Shown piece after piece: positions 1-9,423 of a stretch of 64,000 bases of DNA (position 1 is its first letter; every line of letters begins with the position of its first letter). The translations under genes and the position numbers were made by a program. Location of the stretch: the NCBI GenBank assembly GCA_947488815.1, contig CANLCC010000001.1, positions 93,086-157,085 on the forward strand. The letters run 5' to 3'. Under the pieces are notes generated by a model that saw nothing but the letters and a program-made list of their open reading frames with translations, did no database searches and was not told the DNA's origin. Origin of the DNA: CAIQIA01 sp945861105. Its GTDB lineage: Bacteria > Cyanobacteriota > Cyanobacteriia > PCC-6307 > Cyanobiaceae.

Positions 1-401
1 TCACCCTGGGTGGCACCGGCAAACAGTCGGGTCGGCGCCATCCCACCCTGGGTGAGAACGTGATCGTCGGTGCCGGCGCCAAGGTGCTCGGGGCGATTGT
101 GGTGGGAGCCAACACCCGCATCGGTGCCGGCTCAGTGCTGCTGCGTGATGTCGGTCCCGACTGCACCGTGGTCGGGGTTCCCGGCCGGGTGATCCATCAG
201 TCCGGTGTGCGCATCGATCCCCTGGCCCACTCGCAGCTGCCGGATGCCGAGGCCCAGGTGATCCGTAACCTGATGGAGCGCATCGATGCCCTCGAGAACG
301 AGCTCGACCGTCGCCGCGAGGGGGGAGACCATCCCAGTGGCGTCGCCCAGAGCCTGCGTGATCGCGAGATCATCGAGTTTCTTGAGGGGGCGGGAATCTG
401 A
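1..401 (+). CDS. cysE: Serine O-acetyltransferase, C-terminal part (5' end outside window)
   Basis: Catalyses the first step of cysteine synthesis, acetyl transfer from acetyl-CoA to L-serine. The reading frame is open from base 3, so the gene begins upstream; 132 C-terminal codons are visible. They show the left-handed beta-helix typical of the family (GTGKQSGRRHPTLG, then VIVGAGAKVLG and IGAGSVLLRDV) and the closing VVGVPGRVI segment, followed by an acidic helical tail. GTG at 60 is an internal Val codon, not a start, because the helix repeats continue upstream of it. The next gene starts 9 bases after its stop. Family assignment is firm; the N-terminal domain cannot be seen. Confidence 0.93.
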   Translation, partial: TLGGTGKQSGRRHPTLGENVIVGAGAKVLGAIVVGANTRIGAGSVLLRDVGPDCTVVGVPGRVIHQSGVRIDPLAHSQLPDAEAQVIRNLMERIDALENELDRRREGGDHPSGVAQSLRDREIIEFLEGAGI

Positions 402-410
402 GCGGCTGCC

Positions 411-1424
411 ATGGCTGACCTCTGCCAGTTGATCCGGCGTCTGGTCGGTGACCGTCAGTATCATCAGGAGCTGATCACGGTTCTGAGGCCCTGCCCCGCC
501 GGCCCCGGCCAGGCCCTGAGGGCGGCAGGGCGCGTCAGCCCCCGGCTACGCATCTACGTGGCTTCCAACAGGGGTGACCATGGGCTTGTCGATGATCGTG
601 ACACCCTCGACCCTGAACAGCAGCGCCAGGTCGACATCATCGAAGCCGAATATGCCGACCCCTCTGCCGTCACTGCGGAGGATCGTCTCGCCGGCCGGGT
701 GCCCTGCCCCAGCGAATGCAAGGGTCAGATGATGCATCTGCTGGCGGAAGACAACCGTCGGCGTCACCCCGTGGATTACGTGGCGTTCCTCGATGACGAC
801 CTCGAGCTGCGGGTCAGCGATCTTCTGGCCGGCAGCGAGGAGGCCATGGCCCGCAGCTGCAGCGTTTTTCAGTTGCAGCTCACCCACGACAGCCATGCGA
901 TCTGGGATGTCCTGAAGGCGGCGGCCCCTGGAGTGGAACCCGAGGATCCTGGCGACAAGGTCCCCTGGGCAGAGCTGCCTTTTGTTGAAGTCATGGGCCC
1001 GGTCATCGCCCAGCGGGAACTTGATCGGGGGTTGCTGTCTGTGCTGGCTCCATTCCGCAGCGGCTTCGGCTGGGATGCCTATCTGCTGCCCCTACTGGGG
1101 GAACTGTTTCCGGATTTCCGCCCGGGTGTCTTTCTTGGGGCCTGCATGCGCCACCACCGCCCCCTGCGCACGGACCCCCACCGTTGCTTCAGCAATGGCC
1201 TCACGCCACCCCAGGAAGAGGATCTCCTCCGGGCGGCGATGCTCCTCACCCTGCTGCAGCCCCGTGCCATCGAGAGTCGTTCTCTTTTCCTGGCCGAGCT
1301 GCAGCGACAGCTCCATGGCGAGGCCCCTGAGGTGCTGCAGGGTCTCGGGGCTGCCCTGCACTCCGTCACCCAGCGCTACTGGCATTGCCTTCAGCTGGAG
1401 ACTCTTGGGAGCGAACCATCATGA
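411..1424 (+). CDS. Putative glycosyltransferase-like protein of unknown specificity
   Basis: A 337-residue protein I do not recognise by name. It has an RLRIYVASNRG strand near residue 46 and a FLDDDLEL segment at about 126-133, which looks like the metal-binding DxD of a GT-A glycosyltransferase. The rest has no motif I can place. No signal peptide or membrane segment is visible. Its stop overlaps the ATG of the following GT2 gene by four bases (ATGA), so the two are probably translationally coupled. The position between cysE and two clear glycosyltransferases supports a role in surface glycan synthesis. That role is inference from context and from the acidic motif. Confidence 0.6.
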   Translation: MADLCQLIRRLVGDRQYHQELITVLRPCPAGPGQALRAAGRVSPRLRIYVASNRGDHGLVDDRDTLDPEQQRQVDIIEAEYADPSAVTAEDRLAGRVPCPSECKGQMMHLLAEDNRRRHPVDYVAFLDDDLELRVSDLLAGSEEAMARSCSVFQLQLTHDSHAIWDVLKAAAPGVEPEDPGDKVPWAELPFVEVMGPVIAQRELDRGLLSVLAPFRSGFGWDAYLLPLLGELFPDFRPGVFLGACMRHHRPLRTDPHRCFSNGLTPPQEEDLLRAAMLLTLLQPRAIESRSLFLAELQRQLHGEAPEVLQGLGAALHSVTQRYWHCLQLETLGSEPS

Positions 1425-2401
1425 AGGTCTCTGTGCTTGTGGTTTCCCGGACGGCTGCAAGGCTGAACGAGGCTCTGGCCTCCCTTGACAAGGCCTACAG
1501 CGGATCAACCGCGGAACTGGAGGTGCTCATTTCCTGGAACGGTACGCGTCGGGAGCGCTCTCGCGTCTGCCAGGACCAGCGTTTTCAGCTTCAACTTTTC
1601 GAGCAGACTCCTTATCACTTTGCAGCCAATGTCAATGCTCTGGCTCGCTTGGCCCGGGGCGATGTACTTGTGCTGCTGAATGATGATGTCATTCTTGATG
1701 CGGCTGCCCTTGATGCAGCACTTCTCGTGATGGCAGATGAAGCAGTTGCCGTGGTCGGCGGTCGCCTGCGCACCCGGCAGGGGCTTATTTCGCACATTGG
1801 GATTGCATTTGATCCCAGGCATTCGGCCTACCACCGCCTCCGGCATTTCCCCCACGACTGTGAGCCCGCCCTGCGCGCAGGCCCTGTGCCTGCGGTCACG
1901 GGAGCCCTGCTGGCGGTGCGACGTCAGGAGTTCCTGGCCATCGGCCTCAATGAGCGCTACCGGGTCTGCGGCGAGGACGTGGAGTTCTGCCTGCGCCTGC
2001 GGGCCATTGGGCGCATGATCTGGTATTGCCCAGCGGCCAGTGGCATCCATGATGGCGAGGCCACCCGCTCCGAAGTCCCAGGGCAGCAACCCGATCCTGA
2101 GGATCAGGAGCGGCTGCGGCAGGTCCATCAAGAGTTTCTTGTCGAGGCTCGCCCAGAAGCCTTGAAGCTGGAATGGTTCTCGCTTGCCGAGGAATGTGAT
2201 CATTTGCGCCGACAGGCCGCGTCTGCCGAGTCCCCTCCTCAGGGTGGGTGGGTGTCCCGGTTGGAGGAGCTGACGCTTCAGCTGGCTCGGGCCATGCTGG
2301 ACCTTGACGACCTGCGACATCACAGCGAGGTTCAGGCCAGAACCATTGACAGCCTGCAACGGCACCTGCTGCACGAGAGGATGGACCAGGAGGATCCGTA
2401 A
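1421..2401 (+). CDS. Family 2 glycosyltransferase
   Basis: A 326-residue GT-A type enzyme, probably adding a sugar to a surface glycan. The N-terminus (MKVSVLVVSR) is the usual first strand of the nucleotide-sugar domain. LVLLNDDVILD at about 93-103 supplies the DxD-like acidic pair, and CGEDVEFCLRLR at about 183-194 is the usual ED catalytic region. The last 60 residues are charged and helical and may form a coiled coil. The start at 1421 was chosen over an upstream in-frame ATG at 1385 because it gives the ATGA overlap with the preceding gene and begins exactly at the domain. Donor and acceptor are unknown. Confidence 0.85.
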   Translation: MKVSVLVVSRTAARLNEALASLDKAYSGSTAELEVLISWNGTRRERSRVCQDQRFQLQLFEQTPYHFAANVNALARLARGDVLVLLNDDVILDAAALDAALLVMADEAVAVVGGRLRTRQGLISHIGIAFDPRHSAYHRLRHFPHDCEPALRAGPVPAVTGALLAVRRQEFLAIGLNERYRVCGEDVEFCLRLRAIGRMIWYCPAASGIHDGEATRSEVPGQQPDPEDQERLRQVHQEFLVEARPEALKLEWFSLAEECDHLRRQAASAESPPQGGWVSRLEELTLQLARAMLDLDDLRHHSEVQARTIDSLQRHLLHERMDQEDP

Positions 2402-2427
2402 GACCCAGATGCGTTAACCTGTCCATA

Positions 2428-4020
2428 ATGCTTAGCCGTTCTCGGGATCTCTCTCTCTCCGGAGCCCCCTCCGACGTGGCCGTTCAGGCTCCGTCGTTGG
2501 CTGGGCTGAGGCTCGTGGTCTCGGCCATCGACCTTGAACAGCGTGAGCATCGTGGGATCGCTGTTTACAGCAAGGCTCTGTTGAGGACCCTCAGCCAGGC
2601 AGGCGCGGAGGTGTGGTTGCTCACCGAATTCAGCGCAGACCTGCAGCAGGTGGCCCTGCGCCGTCTGCCCCGGCCCACCCGGTCGCTGCTGCAGGCTGCA
2701 CAGGTGCTGGATGCGTTGCTGTGCGGACGTTCCGCCAGGAGCGAGCGATCTCTGCGGCGCCAGCTGATCCAGCGGTTGCCCCTGGGGCAGACGTTGTTGC
2801 GCCGCTGGGACAGCGGGCGCGAGCTCTGCAGGCAGCTGTTCCCCCGGCGCCGGTTCCCATGCGCTCAACAGGTGAAGCTGACGGTCCACGACCTGACTGA
2901 TAATCCGTATCTCCAGCATGAGCGACTGGCTTATCTAGAATGGGTTCATGGAATCATCAGTGTCCCTGATGTCTACGTTCACTCCATGAGGTTGGCTGGC
3001 CAAAAATCTGGGCCTGTTGCGGTCTTAGACCTTTCTGGTTTTGATGGATTCATCAGTACCTGCCCACTCAATATCAAGGCCTGCGGGGTTTCCTTTGCTC
3101 TTCAAACTGTTCATGACTTGATTCCTTTGGAGTTCTATCAGACCAGTGATCAGCCTTCGATCTTTGCTCGTAGACTGGCTTGTTGTGGTGATGCCGCAAG
3201 ATTGTTCATGTCCACGAGTACTGCCAGCAAGTTCCGCTGGTCGATTCCTTCGGGGTGCTGTCCGCTGGAGGACGTTGTTGTTCAGCCACCCTCACTCCAC
3301 TTTCCAAGGCCGTCGCCCGTACCGGCTGCTGAATTGTCACCTCTGCATCCCATCGCACCGGCCGCCAAGAAACGGCCGTCGTTGAGGCCTTTCCGATATC
3401 TCCTGTTCAATTCATCTCTGGAGCCCCGCAAGAATCTGGTCTATGCCCTCAAGGCCTATCGCGAGTCCGGGCTGGCGCGGATTGGGGTTCCGTTCTGTGT
3501 CACTGGTTCCCTGAAGGCTGACGTTTACAGCGATGAGGTCAGGCGGTTGGTTCAGCATGACCCTCATGTGATTCTTACGGACTTTATCGATGAGTCCATG
3601 CGTAGAGACTTGTTCCTGAATGCATTGGCCCTGGTGAGTCCATCCCTGGTCGAAGGCTTCGGCATTCCTGTGCTTGATGCTGCTTGCCTGGGGCTGGTTG
3701 TCTTGGCCAGCCCGTCAGCGTCCCACAGGGAAATCCAGGTAATGCACGACTTCCGGACTTACGTCTGGCTCTGCGACAACCTCGACAGTTCCCAGCTTGC
3801 CGCTTCCATGCGCCTGGTGGTGTTGCAGGACCGTGTCAACACCTTGAATCCGGAGGAGCGTCGTCGCCAGCGGCTCCACCGCTACCGAGACCTCCAAGAG
3901 CGGATCGACCAGGAGTTCCGTCGGCGTGTCGTTCGGTTGATCCGCGCTGCAATGGATGTCCAAGGTCAATCCCGGCCTTGGACAACCGAGAAGACCGCTC
4001 AGGCCTCTGGGCCGGCGTAG
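2428..4020 (+). CDS. Family 1/4 (GT-B) glycosyltransferase
   Basis: A 530-residue glycosyltransferase of GT-B fold. The C-terminal nucleotide-sugar domain shows NSSLEPRKNL near residue 330 and the E-x7-E signature EGFGIPVLD near 409. An N-terminal acceptor domain begins with RLVVSAIDLEQREHRGIAVYS. The stretch 2900-3300 is visibly poorer in GC than the flanks, which suggests the acceptor-binding half has a different history. The gene follows the GT2 gene after 26 bases. Its 3' end overlaps the facing sulfotransferase-GT gene by 22 bases. The family is firm; the sugar transferred cannot be told. Confidence 0.85.
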   Translation: MLSRSRDLSLSGAPSDVAVQAPSLAGLRLVVSAIDLEQREHRGIAVYSKALLRTLSQAGAEVWLLTEFSADLQQVALRRLPRPTRSLLQAAQVLDALLCGRSARSERSLRRQLIQRLPLGQTLLRRWDSGRELCRQLFPRRRFPCAQQVKLTVHDLTDNPYLQHERLAYLEWVHGIISVPDVYVHSMRLAGQKSGPVAVLDLSGFDGFISTCPLNIKACGVSFALQTVHDLIPLEFYQTSDQPSIFARRLACCGDAARLFMSTSTASKFRWSIPSGCCPLEDVVVQPPSLHFPRPSPVPAAELSPLHPIAPAAKKRPSLRPFRYLLFNSSLEPRKNLVYALKAYRESGLARIGVPFCVTGSLKADVYSDEVRRLVQHDPHVILTDFIDESMRRDLFLNALALVSPSLVEGFGIPVLDAACLGLVVLASPSASHREIQVMHDFRTYVWLCDNLDSSQLAASMRLVVLQDRVNTLNPEERRRQRLHRYRDLQERIDQEFRRRVVRLIRAAMDVQGQSRPWTTEKTAQASGPA

Positions 4021-6497
4021 GGCAGCTGCAGCCAGGGGTGACGGGCCTGCAGCAGCCGGGAGATGGGGCGCAGCTGCAGATCAGTGCTGCGATGGATCAT
4101 CGAGCCGCCGTGGCGGACATAGGTGGCCAGCACCCGGGGGCACAGTTCACCCCGAAACCCTGCATCAATCAGGCAGCACCAGAAGTCGTAATCCTCCCAG
4201 CCACCGGGAATGTGGGTGTAACCCCCCACCTGTTGCCAGGCCTCGCGACGGATCAGCGCCATGGCGTCGATCTGGTTCGCGGTGTGCAGGGCTTCGGGCT
4301 GCCAGGGCCTGCCGCCCCCCAGCAGGCCGGCAGTGGTGCTGCGTCCCTCGTCCCAGACCGGCAACAGTCCATGCACCATTGCCAGATCAGACCCGCCGTG
4401 GCGGGCCACAGCCAGGGATGCGCTCAGGGCTTCGGGTTCGAGACGGTTATCGGCATCAAGCACGAAGCACCAGGGAGCCTGGGCCAGGGAGAAGGCGGTG
4501 TTGCGGGCTGCCGCCAGTCCGCCGTTGCGCTGGTGCCGCACCAGCAACGCTCTGCGGAAACTTCCTCCATGGGAGCGCAGCCAGGCCAGAACCTGCTCGG
4601 CTCCGCCGTCCTCCGAGGCGTCGTCCACGACGATCAGTTCGATGGCTTGCTGGTGTTGCAGCCGCACGCTTTCCAGGGCGGTGCAGATCCTGTCGGCATA
4701 GTTGTGGACGCTGATGCAGACAGCCACAGTCCCCGGGGGGGCTTCGGGATGGTCCCAGTTCGCCAGCACATCCCAGGGGGGCTGAGGCGTGTCCGGCGGG
4801 GGGGGCTGGGGTCGTCCGCTGCTGCGCCAGGCCAGCTCCTGCTGAACCTGATCGGGGTTGAGCACTCCAAGGAACCGCTGCGGGGGCAGCAGGCCCGGAT
4901 GGCGTTCCAGCGCCATCCAGCCCTGAAAGGGCCAGACGGCATCATGCTCAGCCAGCCAGACGAGCTGGATTCCTGATCGTTGGACGGCCTGCAGCCAGGC
5001 CGCAGCACAACGGCCATGCTGGACCGAGGGACGCTCTAGGCGTTCAAAGCCCGGGATGCAGCCGATGCTGCGGGGCAGGGGGCCATGCCAGCGGGATCCA
5101 CCGTCCCCCAGGGCGACCACCTCAACGCCAAGGTCCTGCAGCGCCTGGAGCGACGGCAGGCCCAGCAGCACACTCGCCTGGTCCAGCAGCTGCCCGTCTG
5201 CCGCCAGCCAGCCGTTGGTCGGTGCCGCAGGATTCAGTCGGTAAGCGTGGATGCCGAGCCGCCGCAGCAATCTCACCCGGCCGGGATGGGGATCCAGGAC
5301 CAGCCTCTGGTGGCGCAGATGCTGGAGCCACTGATCCACCCCTGGGGCTGAGGGAAGTTCCAGGTTGATGGCCAGCCTCTCGATGGTCTCTGGTTGCGTC
5401 TCCGACAGGGGCGGGCTGATCAGGCTGACCCGGTGGGGGTGCTGATCGTCGGGATCCGGCGACGCCGTCGAGAGATCCCCCACCGGCAACCGCTGCAACC
5501 AGCTGTGGAGGCTCCAGTCGAAACTGCTGGGGCCGCCTGCCGCCACGGTGGTTCTGGGCGCCAGCACCACAGGTCCGGGATCAGCCGGTGTCGGCCAGGC
5601 AGACCAGGTTTCCACCAGCTGTGGCCAGGTTTCCGGTGCCGACGTCAGGTCGGTGACCGAGAGACGACAGGCACGCCGCAGGCTGGCTGGAGCCGGGGTC
5701 CGTCGGGCCCGCCAACGGGACCCCCGGGCCAGCCGTCGCCAATCTCTGTAGAGCTGTCGGATGGACGGTTCCAGTTCGAGGCCTGCGGAGCCCTGTCGAT
5801 GGCGGCGGTGTTCGGGGTTCACCTGCCCGAGCACCTGCTGCTGCAGCTCGGGGCCTGCCTCAGTGAGGCCCAGCTTCTGCACCAGCCGTTGCAGCTGTCG
5901 GCTGCCATCGCGGAACCAGTCGCCGTAATCCACCACGGCCAGCGGGAGCCCACGACCGTCTTCCAGGACGGCATTGGTGTGGCGGAGCCACAGGCCAAGG
6001 GCGCGATGCAGGTCCATCCCGACAATCGGCCCGTCGCGATGAATAAGTGAGGCCGCCACTTCGGCCGGGTGGCGAAGGGCGAGCACAAGTTGCAGCTCCA
6101 GACCCAGCTCCGCGGCCATCGATCGCCAGAGGGGGAGCAACAGGCTGGTGCGTGGATCCTTCACCACCCAGGGGCCCCGTCCCTGCAACTGGGTGAAGAG
6201 CAGATCAAGCAGCTCGCTGCGGGTCTGGCGCGTCACGGGATGGTCAAGCCATCCCTCGGGCAGGGGCTGGAGACCTTCTTCAGCGGGCCACCAGCGGTCC
6301 AGCTCCACCAGCAGTCGCTCCTGCAGGTCCACGACACGGTCCCATTCGTGGTAGCCCTCGGGGTTGGCTTCATCACCCGGAATCAGCTGTCCAGGCAGGG
6401 TTACCCCGAGTCCTCCCAGCAAGCCCGTGAGCAGCGAAGTGCCACTCCGGTGCATGCCCACCGTGAGGATCAGCCGTTTGGCGAGGCTGGCGGTCAT
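3999..6497 (-). CDS. Sulfotransferase - glycosyltransferase family 2 fusion protein
   Basis: An 832-residue two-enzyme protein. The N-terminal 280 residues are a sulfotransferase: the PAPS 5'-phosphosulfate loop GMHRSGTS lies at residues 14-21, and ALRHPAEVAASL near 152 fits the 3'-phosphate loop. The middle, roughly 290-590, matches nothing I know and ends in a proline-rich linker. From about 599 there is a GT-A domain: VAVCISVHNYADRI, then IELIVVDDASEDG, then CFVLDADNRLE as DxD, then GGWEDYDFW. I start at ATG 6497, four bases past the secA stop, because the domain begins there. An ATG at 6527 would overlap secA by 26 bases and adds only a poor His/Asn-rich leader. It could both extend and sulfate a polysaccharide. 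Confidence 0.82.
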   Translation of the reverse strand: MTASLAKRLILTVGMHRSGTSLLTGLLGGLGVTLPGQLIPGDEANPEGYHEWDRVVDLQERLLVELDRWWPAEEGLQPLPEGWLDHPVTRQTRSELLDLLFTQLQGRGPWVVKDPRTSLLLPLWRSMAAELGLELQLVLALRHPAEVAASLIHRDGPIVGMDLHRALGLWLRHTNAVLEDGRGLPLAVVDYGDWFRDGSRQLQRLVQKLGLTEAGPELQQQVLGQVNPEHRRHRQGSAGLELEPSIRQLYRDWRRLARGSRWRARRTPAPASLRRACRLSVTDLTSAPETWPQLVETWSAWPTPADPGPVVLAPRTTVAAGGPSSFDWSLHSWLQRLPVGDLSTASPDPDDQHPHRVSLISPPLSETQPETIERLAINLELPSAPGVDQWLQHLRHQRLVLDPHPGRVRLLRRLGIHAYRLNPAAPTNGWLAADGQLLDQASVLLGLPSLQALQDLGVEVVALGDGGSRWHGPLPRSIGCIPGFERLERPSVQHGRCAAAWLQAVQRSGIQLVWLAEHDAVWPFQGWMALERHPGLLPPQRFLGVLNPDQVQQELAWRSSGRPQPPPPDTPQPPWDVLANWDHPEAPPGTVAVCISVHNYADRICTALESVRLQHQQAIELIVVDDASEDGGAEQVLAWLRSHGGSFRRALLVRHQRNGGLAAARNTAFSLAQAPWCFVLDADNRLEPEALSASLAVARHGGSDLAMVHGLLPVWDEGRSTTAGLLGGGRPWQPEALHTANQIDAMALIRREAWQQVGGYTHIPGGWEDYDFWCCLIDAGFRGELCPRVLATYVRHGGSMIHRSTDLQLRPISRLLQARHPWLQLPYAGPEA

Positions 6498-6501
6498 CGC
6501 G

Positions 6502-9318
6502 TCATGCCCGTGGGGGTTGTGGTTCAAACATGAACATTGAGTAGATGACGTTGCGGCGCACTTGCGTCATCATTTCCAGGAACATGTCATAGCCTTCGTT
6601 TTTGTATTCGATCAGCGGATCTTTCTGGCCATAACCCCGGAGGCCAACGGACTCCCGCAGGGCATCCATGCTTTGAAGGTGTTCGCGCCAGAGAGTATCG
6701 ATCTGTTGCAGAATGAAGAAACGCTCTGCTTCTCTCATCAGACCCGGTCGCATTTGCTCAATAGCCACTTCCTTGAGGTCATAGGCGATGCGTAGCTGTT
6801 CGTGCAAAAAGGCTTTCAGCTCGTCCATGGTCAGGCCCTGAAGCTGTTCGGGTTGCAGATCAGCGAGTAAATTGACGAACTCCTTGACTTTGCCCGTCAG
6901 ACGGCTGAGGTCCCATTCTTCGGGCGGGAGCTCAGGGTTGACGTAAGCCTCAACGACGTCATCCATGGTGCGTTCTCCATAGCCCAGCACCTGGCGCTTG
7001 AGATCACGCCCTTCAAGCACTCGCCGTCGTTCGGCGTACACGGCACGACGTTGATTGTTCATGACCTCGTCGTACTCAAAGACCTGTTTGCGGATGTCGT
7101 AGTAATAGGTCTCGACCTTCTTTTGGGCGCCCTCGAGTGAGCGAGTGAGCATCCCCGATTCGATTGGCATATCTTCTTCAACTCGGAAGGCGTTCATCAG
7201 CCCAGCAACGCGATCGCCGCCGAAGATTCGCAGCAAGTTATCTTCAAGAGAAAGGAAGAAGCGTGTGCTGCCCGGATCTCCCTGGCGGCCGGCCCGGCCT
7301 CGCAGTTGATTGTCGACCCGGCGGGATTCATGGCGTTCGGTACCGATCACGTGCAGTCCGCCTGCTTCACGCACCCGGGACTGCTCAGCAGCGATCACGG
7401 CATCGTAATCAGCCCGGATGCGTGCGATCACCTTGCGCAGATCCAGAATACCCTCGTCCTCGGAGGGAGCTTTCTCCGCCGCACTCGTGATGCGGTCCTC
7501 CAGATCAAGCACCGTCAGGCTGCGGTCTCCCCACAGCTGCACAAGACTGCGGGCCACCTGAGCCAGGGCCTCTTCGGTGTCGCTGGAGAGATCACAGGGG
7601 AACAGCGCCCCGATGGCGCGGGCTTCGCTCGGTGGTCGTACGGGGGTGGCGGTCGCCGAGAACCCTGCACTGGCTTCCCGTTGCAGAGGCACCGGCGGCC
7701 GATGGCCCTCTTCAGGCCGCACCAGCCGTGGCAACAGCACCTCCCGCACCTTCAGGCGGGCCATGTAGTCGGTGTTGCCGCCCAGGATGATGTCGGTACC
7801 GCGACCCGCCATGTTGGTGGCGATGGTCACGGCGCCAGCGCGACCGGCCTGGGCGACGATTTCAGCTTCCCGTTCCACGTTCTCGGGTTTGGCATTCAGC
7901 AGGTTGTGGGGAATTCCCTGTTCCTGCAGCAGAGCCGAGAGCAGTTCACTTTTCTCGACGCTGGTGGTGCCCACCAGCACCGGCCGCCCCTGGCCGTGCA
8001 CATCGGCGGTTTCAAGGGCAACGGCACGCCACTTGGCTGATTCTGTTTTGTACACCTGATCGGGGAGATCCCGACGCGAACGGACTCGGTTGGTGGGCAC
8101 CACCGTGACTTCAAGTTTGTAGGTCTTCTCAAACTCCACTTCTTCCGTCTTTGCCGTGCCTGTCATGCCGGCTAGGCGAGGGTAAAGGAGAAAGAAGTTC
8201 TGGTAGGTGATGCTGGCAAGTGTCTGGGTTTCGGGTTGGATTGGAAGCCCTTCCTTGGCTTCAACTGCCTGGTGTAGGCCATCGCTCCAGCGGCGACCCG
8301 GCATGACGCGACCAGTGAACTCATCGACAATGACGACGTCTTGACCGCGAACGATGTAGTTGACATCTTTAATGAATAGCTCCTTGGCCTTGAGCGCATT
8401 GCTGACGAAGTGGGCCCAGGGGTCAGCGGCATCAAAGAGATCGGTCACTCCCAGCAGATTCTCGGCTTTGGCGTACCCTTCATCGGTCAGAATGACGTTC
8501 CGTTGCTTCTCATCGACTTCATAATCACCTTCGGGGTCAACGCCGTCCTTGCCCATTTCGGCGGCACGCAGAAGTTGCTGGGCCAGCCGGGCAGCAAGTT
8601 GGTACTTCTCCTGGGGGCGTTCAACCTGTCCGGAGATGATTAACGGAGTGCGGGCCTCATCCACGAGGATGGAATCGACTTCATCAATGACGCAGTAGTG
8701 AAACTCTCGTTGAACCACCTCCGAAATGTCGGTGGCCATGTTGTCCCTCAGGTAGTCAAACCCAAGCTCACTGTTGGTGGCGTATGTGACGTCACAGGCA
8801 TAGTTTCGACGACGTTCAGCGGGGCTCATGTCTTGCTGGATCAGCCCGACGCTCAACCCCAGGAAGCGGTGGACCTGCCCCATCCATTCGGCATCACGGC
8901 GAGCCAGGTAATCGTTGACCGTGACCACATGCACCCCCCGGCCCGTGAGGGCATTCAGGTACGAGGGCAGGGTGGCGACCAGAGTCTTGCCCTCGCCGGT
9001 TTTCATTTCGGCAATCTGACCGTCATGCAGCACCATGCCCCCGATCAGCTGGACGTCGAAGTGCCGCATTCCCAGCACCCGCCGGGCGGCTTCTCGCACA
9101 ACGGCGAACGCCTCGGGAAGCAGCTCATCAAGCAGCTGACGCTGGCGTGCCGCGGATCCGGCCTTGTCCAGCTGCTCACGGAAGCTGGTGGTCCGTTCCC
9201 TCAGCTGATCGTCCGTCAGAGGCCCAATGTCCTCCTCCAGCAGGTTGATGTCCGAGACCAGGGGCTGGTAACGCTTCAGCTTGCGCGCATTGGGATCCCC
9301 CAGCAGGAGCTTGAGCAT
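6502..9318 (-). CDS. secA: Preprotein translocase ATPase SecA
   Basis: Motor ATPase that pushes unfolded proteins through SecYEG in the plasma and thylakoid membranes. The 938 residues show Walker A MKTGEGKTL, the helicase motif CVIDEVDSILVDEARTPL, the preprotein cross-linking domain, TNMAGRGTDI, and the second ATPase domain with ESRRVDNQLRGRAGRQGDPG. As in other cyanobacteria there is a linker of about 100 residues between TNMAGRGTDI and the HVIGTERHESRR motif, and the protein ends at FMFEPQPPRA without the Cys-rich zinc tail of E. coli SecA. I start at ATG 9318 (MLKLLLGDPNARKLKRY), the conserved family start, not at the in-frame ATG at 9342. Confidence 0.97.
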   Translation of the reverse strand: MLKLLLGDPNARKLKRYQPLVSDINLLEEDIGPLTDDQLRERTTSFREQLDKAGSAARQRQLLDELLPEAFAVVREAARRVLGMRHFDVQLIGGMVLHDGQIAEMKTGEGKTLVATLPSYLNALTGRGVHVVTVNDYLARRDAEWMGQVHRFLGLSVGLIQQDMSPAERRRNYACDVTYATNSELGFDYLRDNMATDISEVVQREFHYCVIDEVDSILVDEARTPLIISGQVERPQEKYQLAARLAQQLLRAAEMGKDGVDPEGDYEVDEKQRNVILTDEGYAKAENLLGVTDLFDAADPWAHFVSNALKAKELFIKDVNYIVRGQDVVIVDEFTGRVMPGRRWSDGLHQAVEAKEGLPIQPETQTLASITYQNFFLLYPRLAGMTGTAKTEEVEFEKTYKLEVTVVPTNRVRSRRDLPDQVYKTESAKWRAVALETADVHGQGRPVLVGTTSVEKSELLSALLQEQGIPHNLLNAKPENVEREAEIVAQAGRAGAVTIATNMAGRGTDIILGGNTDYMARLKVREVLLPRLVRPEEGHRPPVPLQREASAGFSATATPVRPPSEARAIGALFPCDLSSDTEEALAQVARSLVQLWGDRSLTVLDLEDRITSAAEKAPSEDEGILDLRKVIARIRADYDAVIAAEQSRVREAGGLHVIGTERHESRRVDNQLRGRAGRQGDPGSTRFFLSLEDNLLRIFGGDRVAGLMNAFRVEEDMPIESGMLTRSLEGAQKKVETYYYDIRKQVFEYDEVMNNQRRAVYAERRRVLEGRDLKRQVLGYGERTMDDVVEAYVNPELPPEEWDLSRLTGKVKEFVNLLADLQPEQLQGLTMDELKAFLHEQLRIAYDLKEVAIEQMRPGLMREAERFFILQQIDTLWREHLQSMDALRESVGLRGYGQKDPLIEYKNEGYDMFLEMMTQVRRNVIYSMFMFEPQPPRA

Positions 9319-9423
9319 GGAGCGCGATGGACGGAATACCAAAGTTACTGCAGGTGATCTTGGCTGCGGGTCCGGTCACCGGTCCTGTAGGACGATGGAG
9401 GGTCATCGGCTGGTCCTGCTGTT

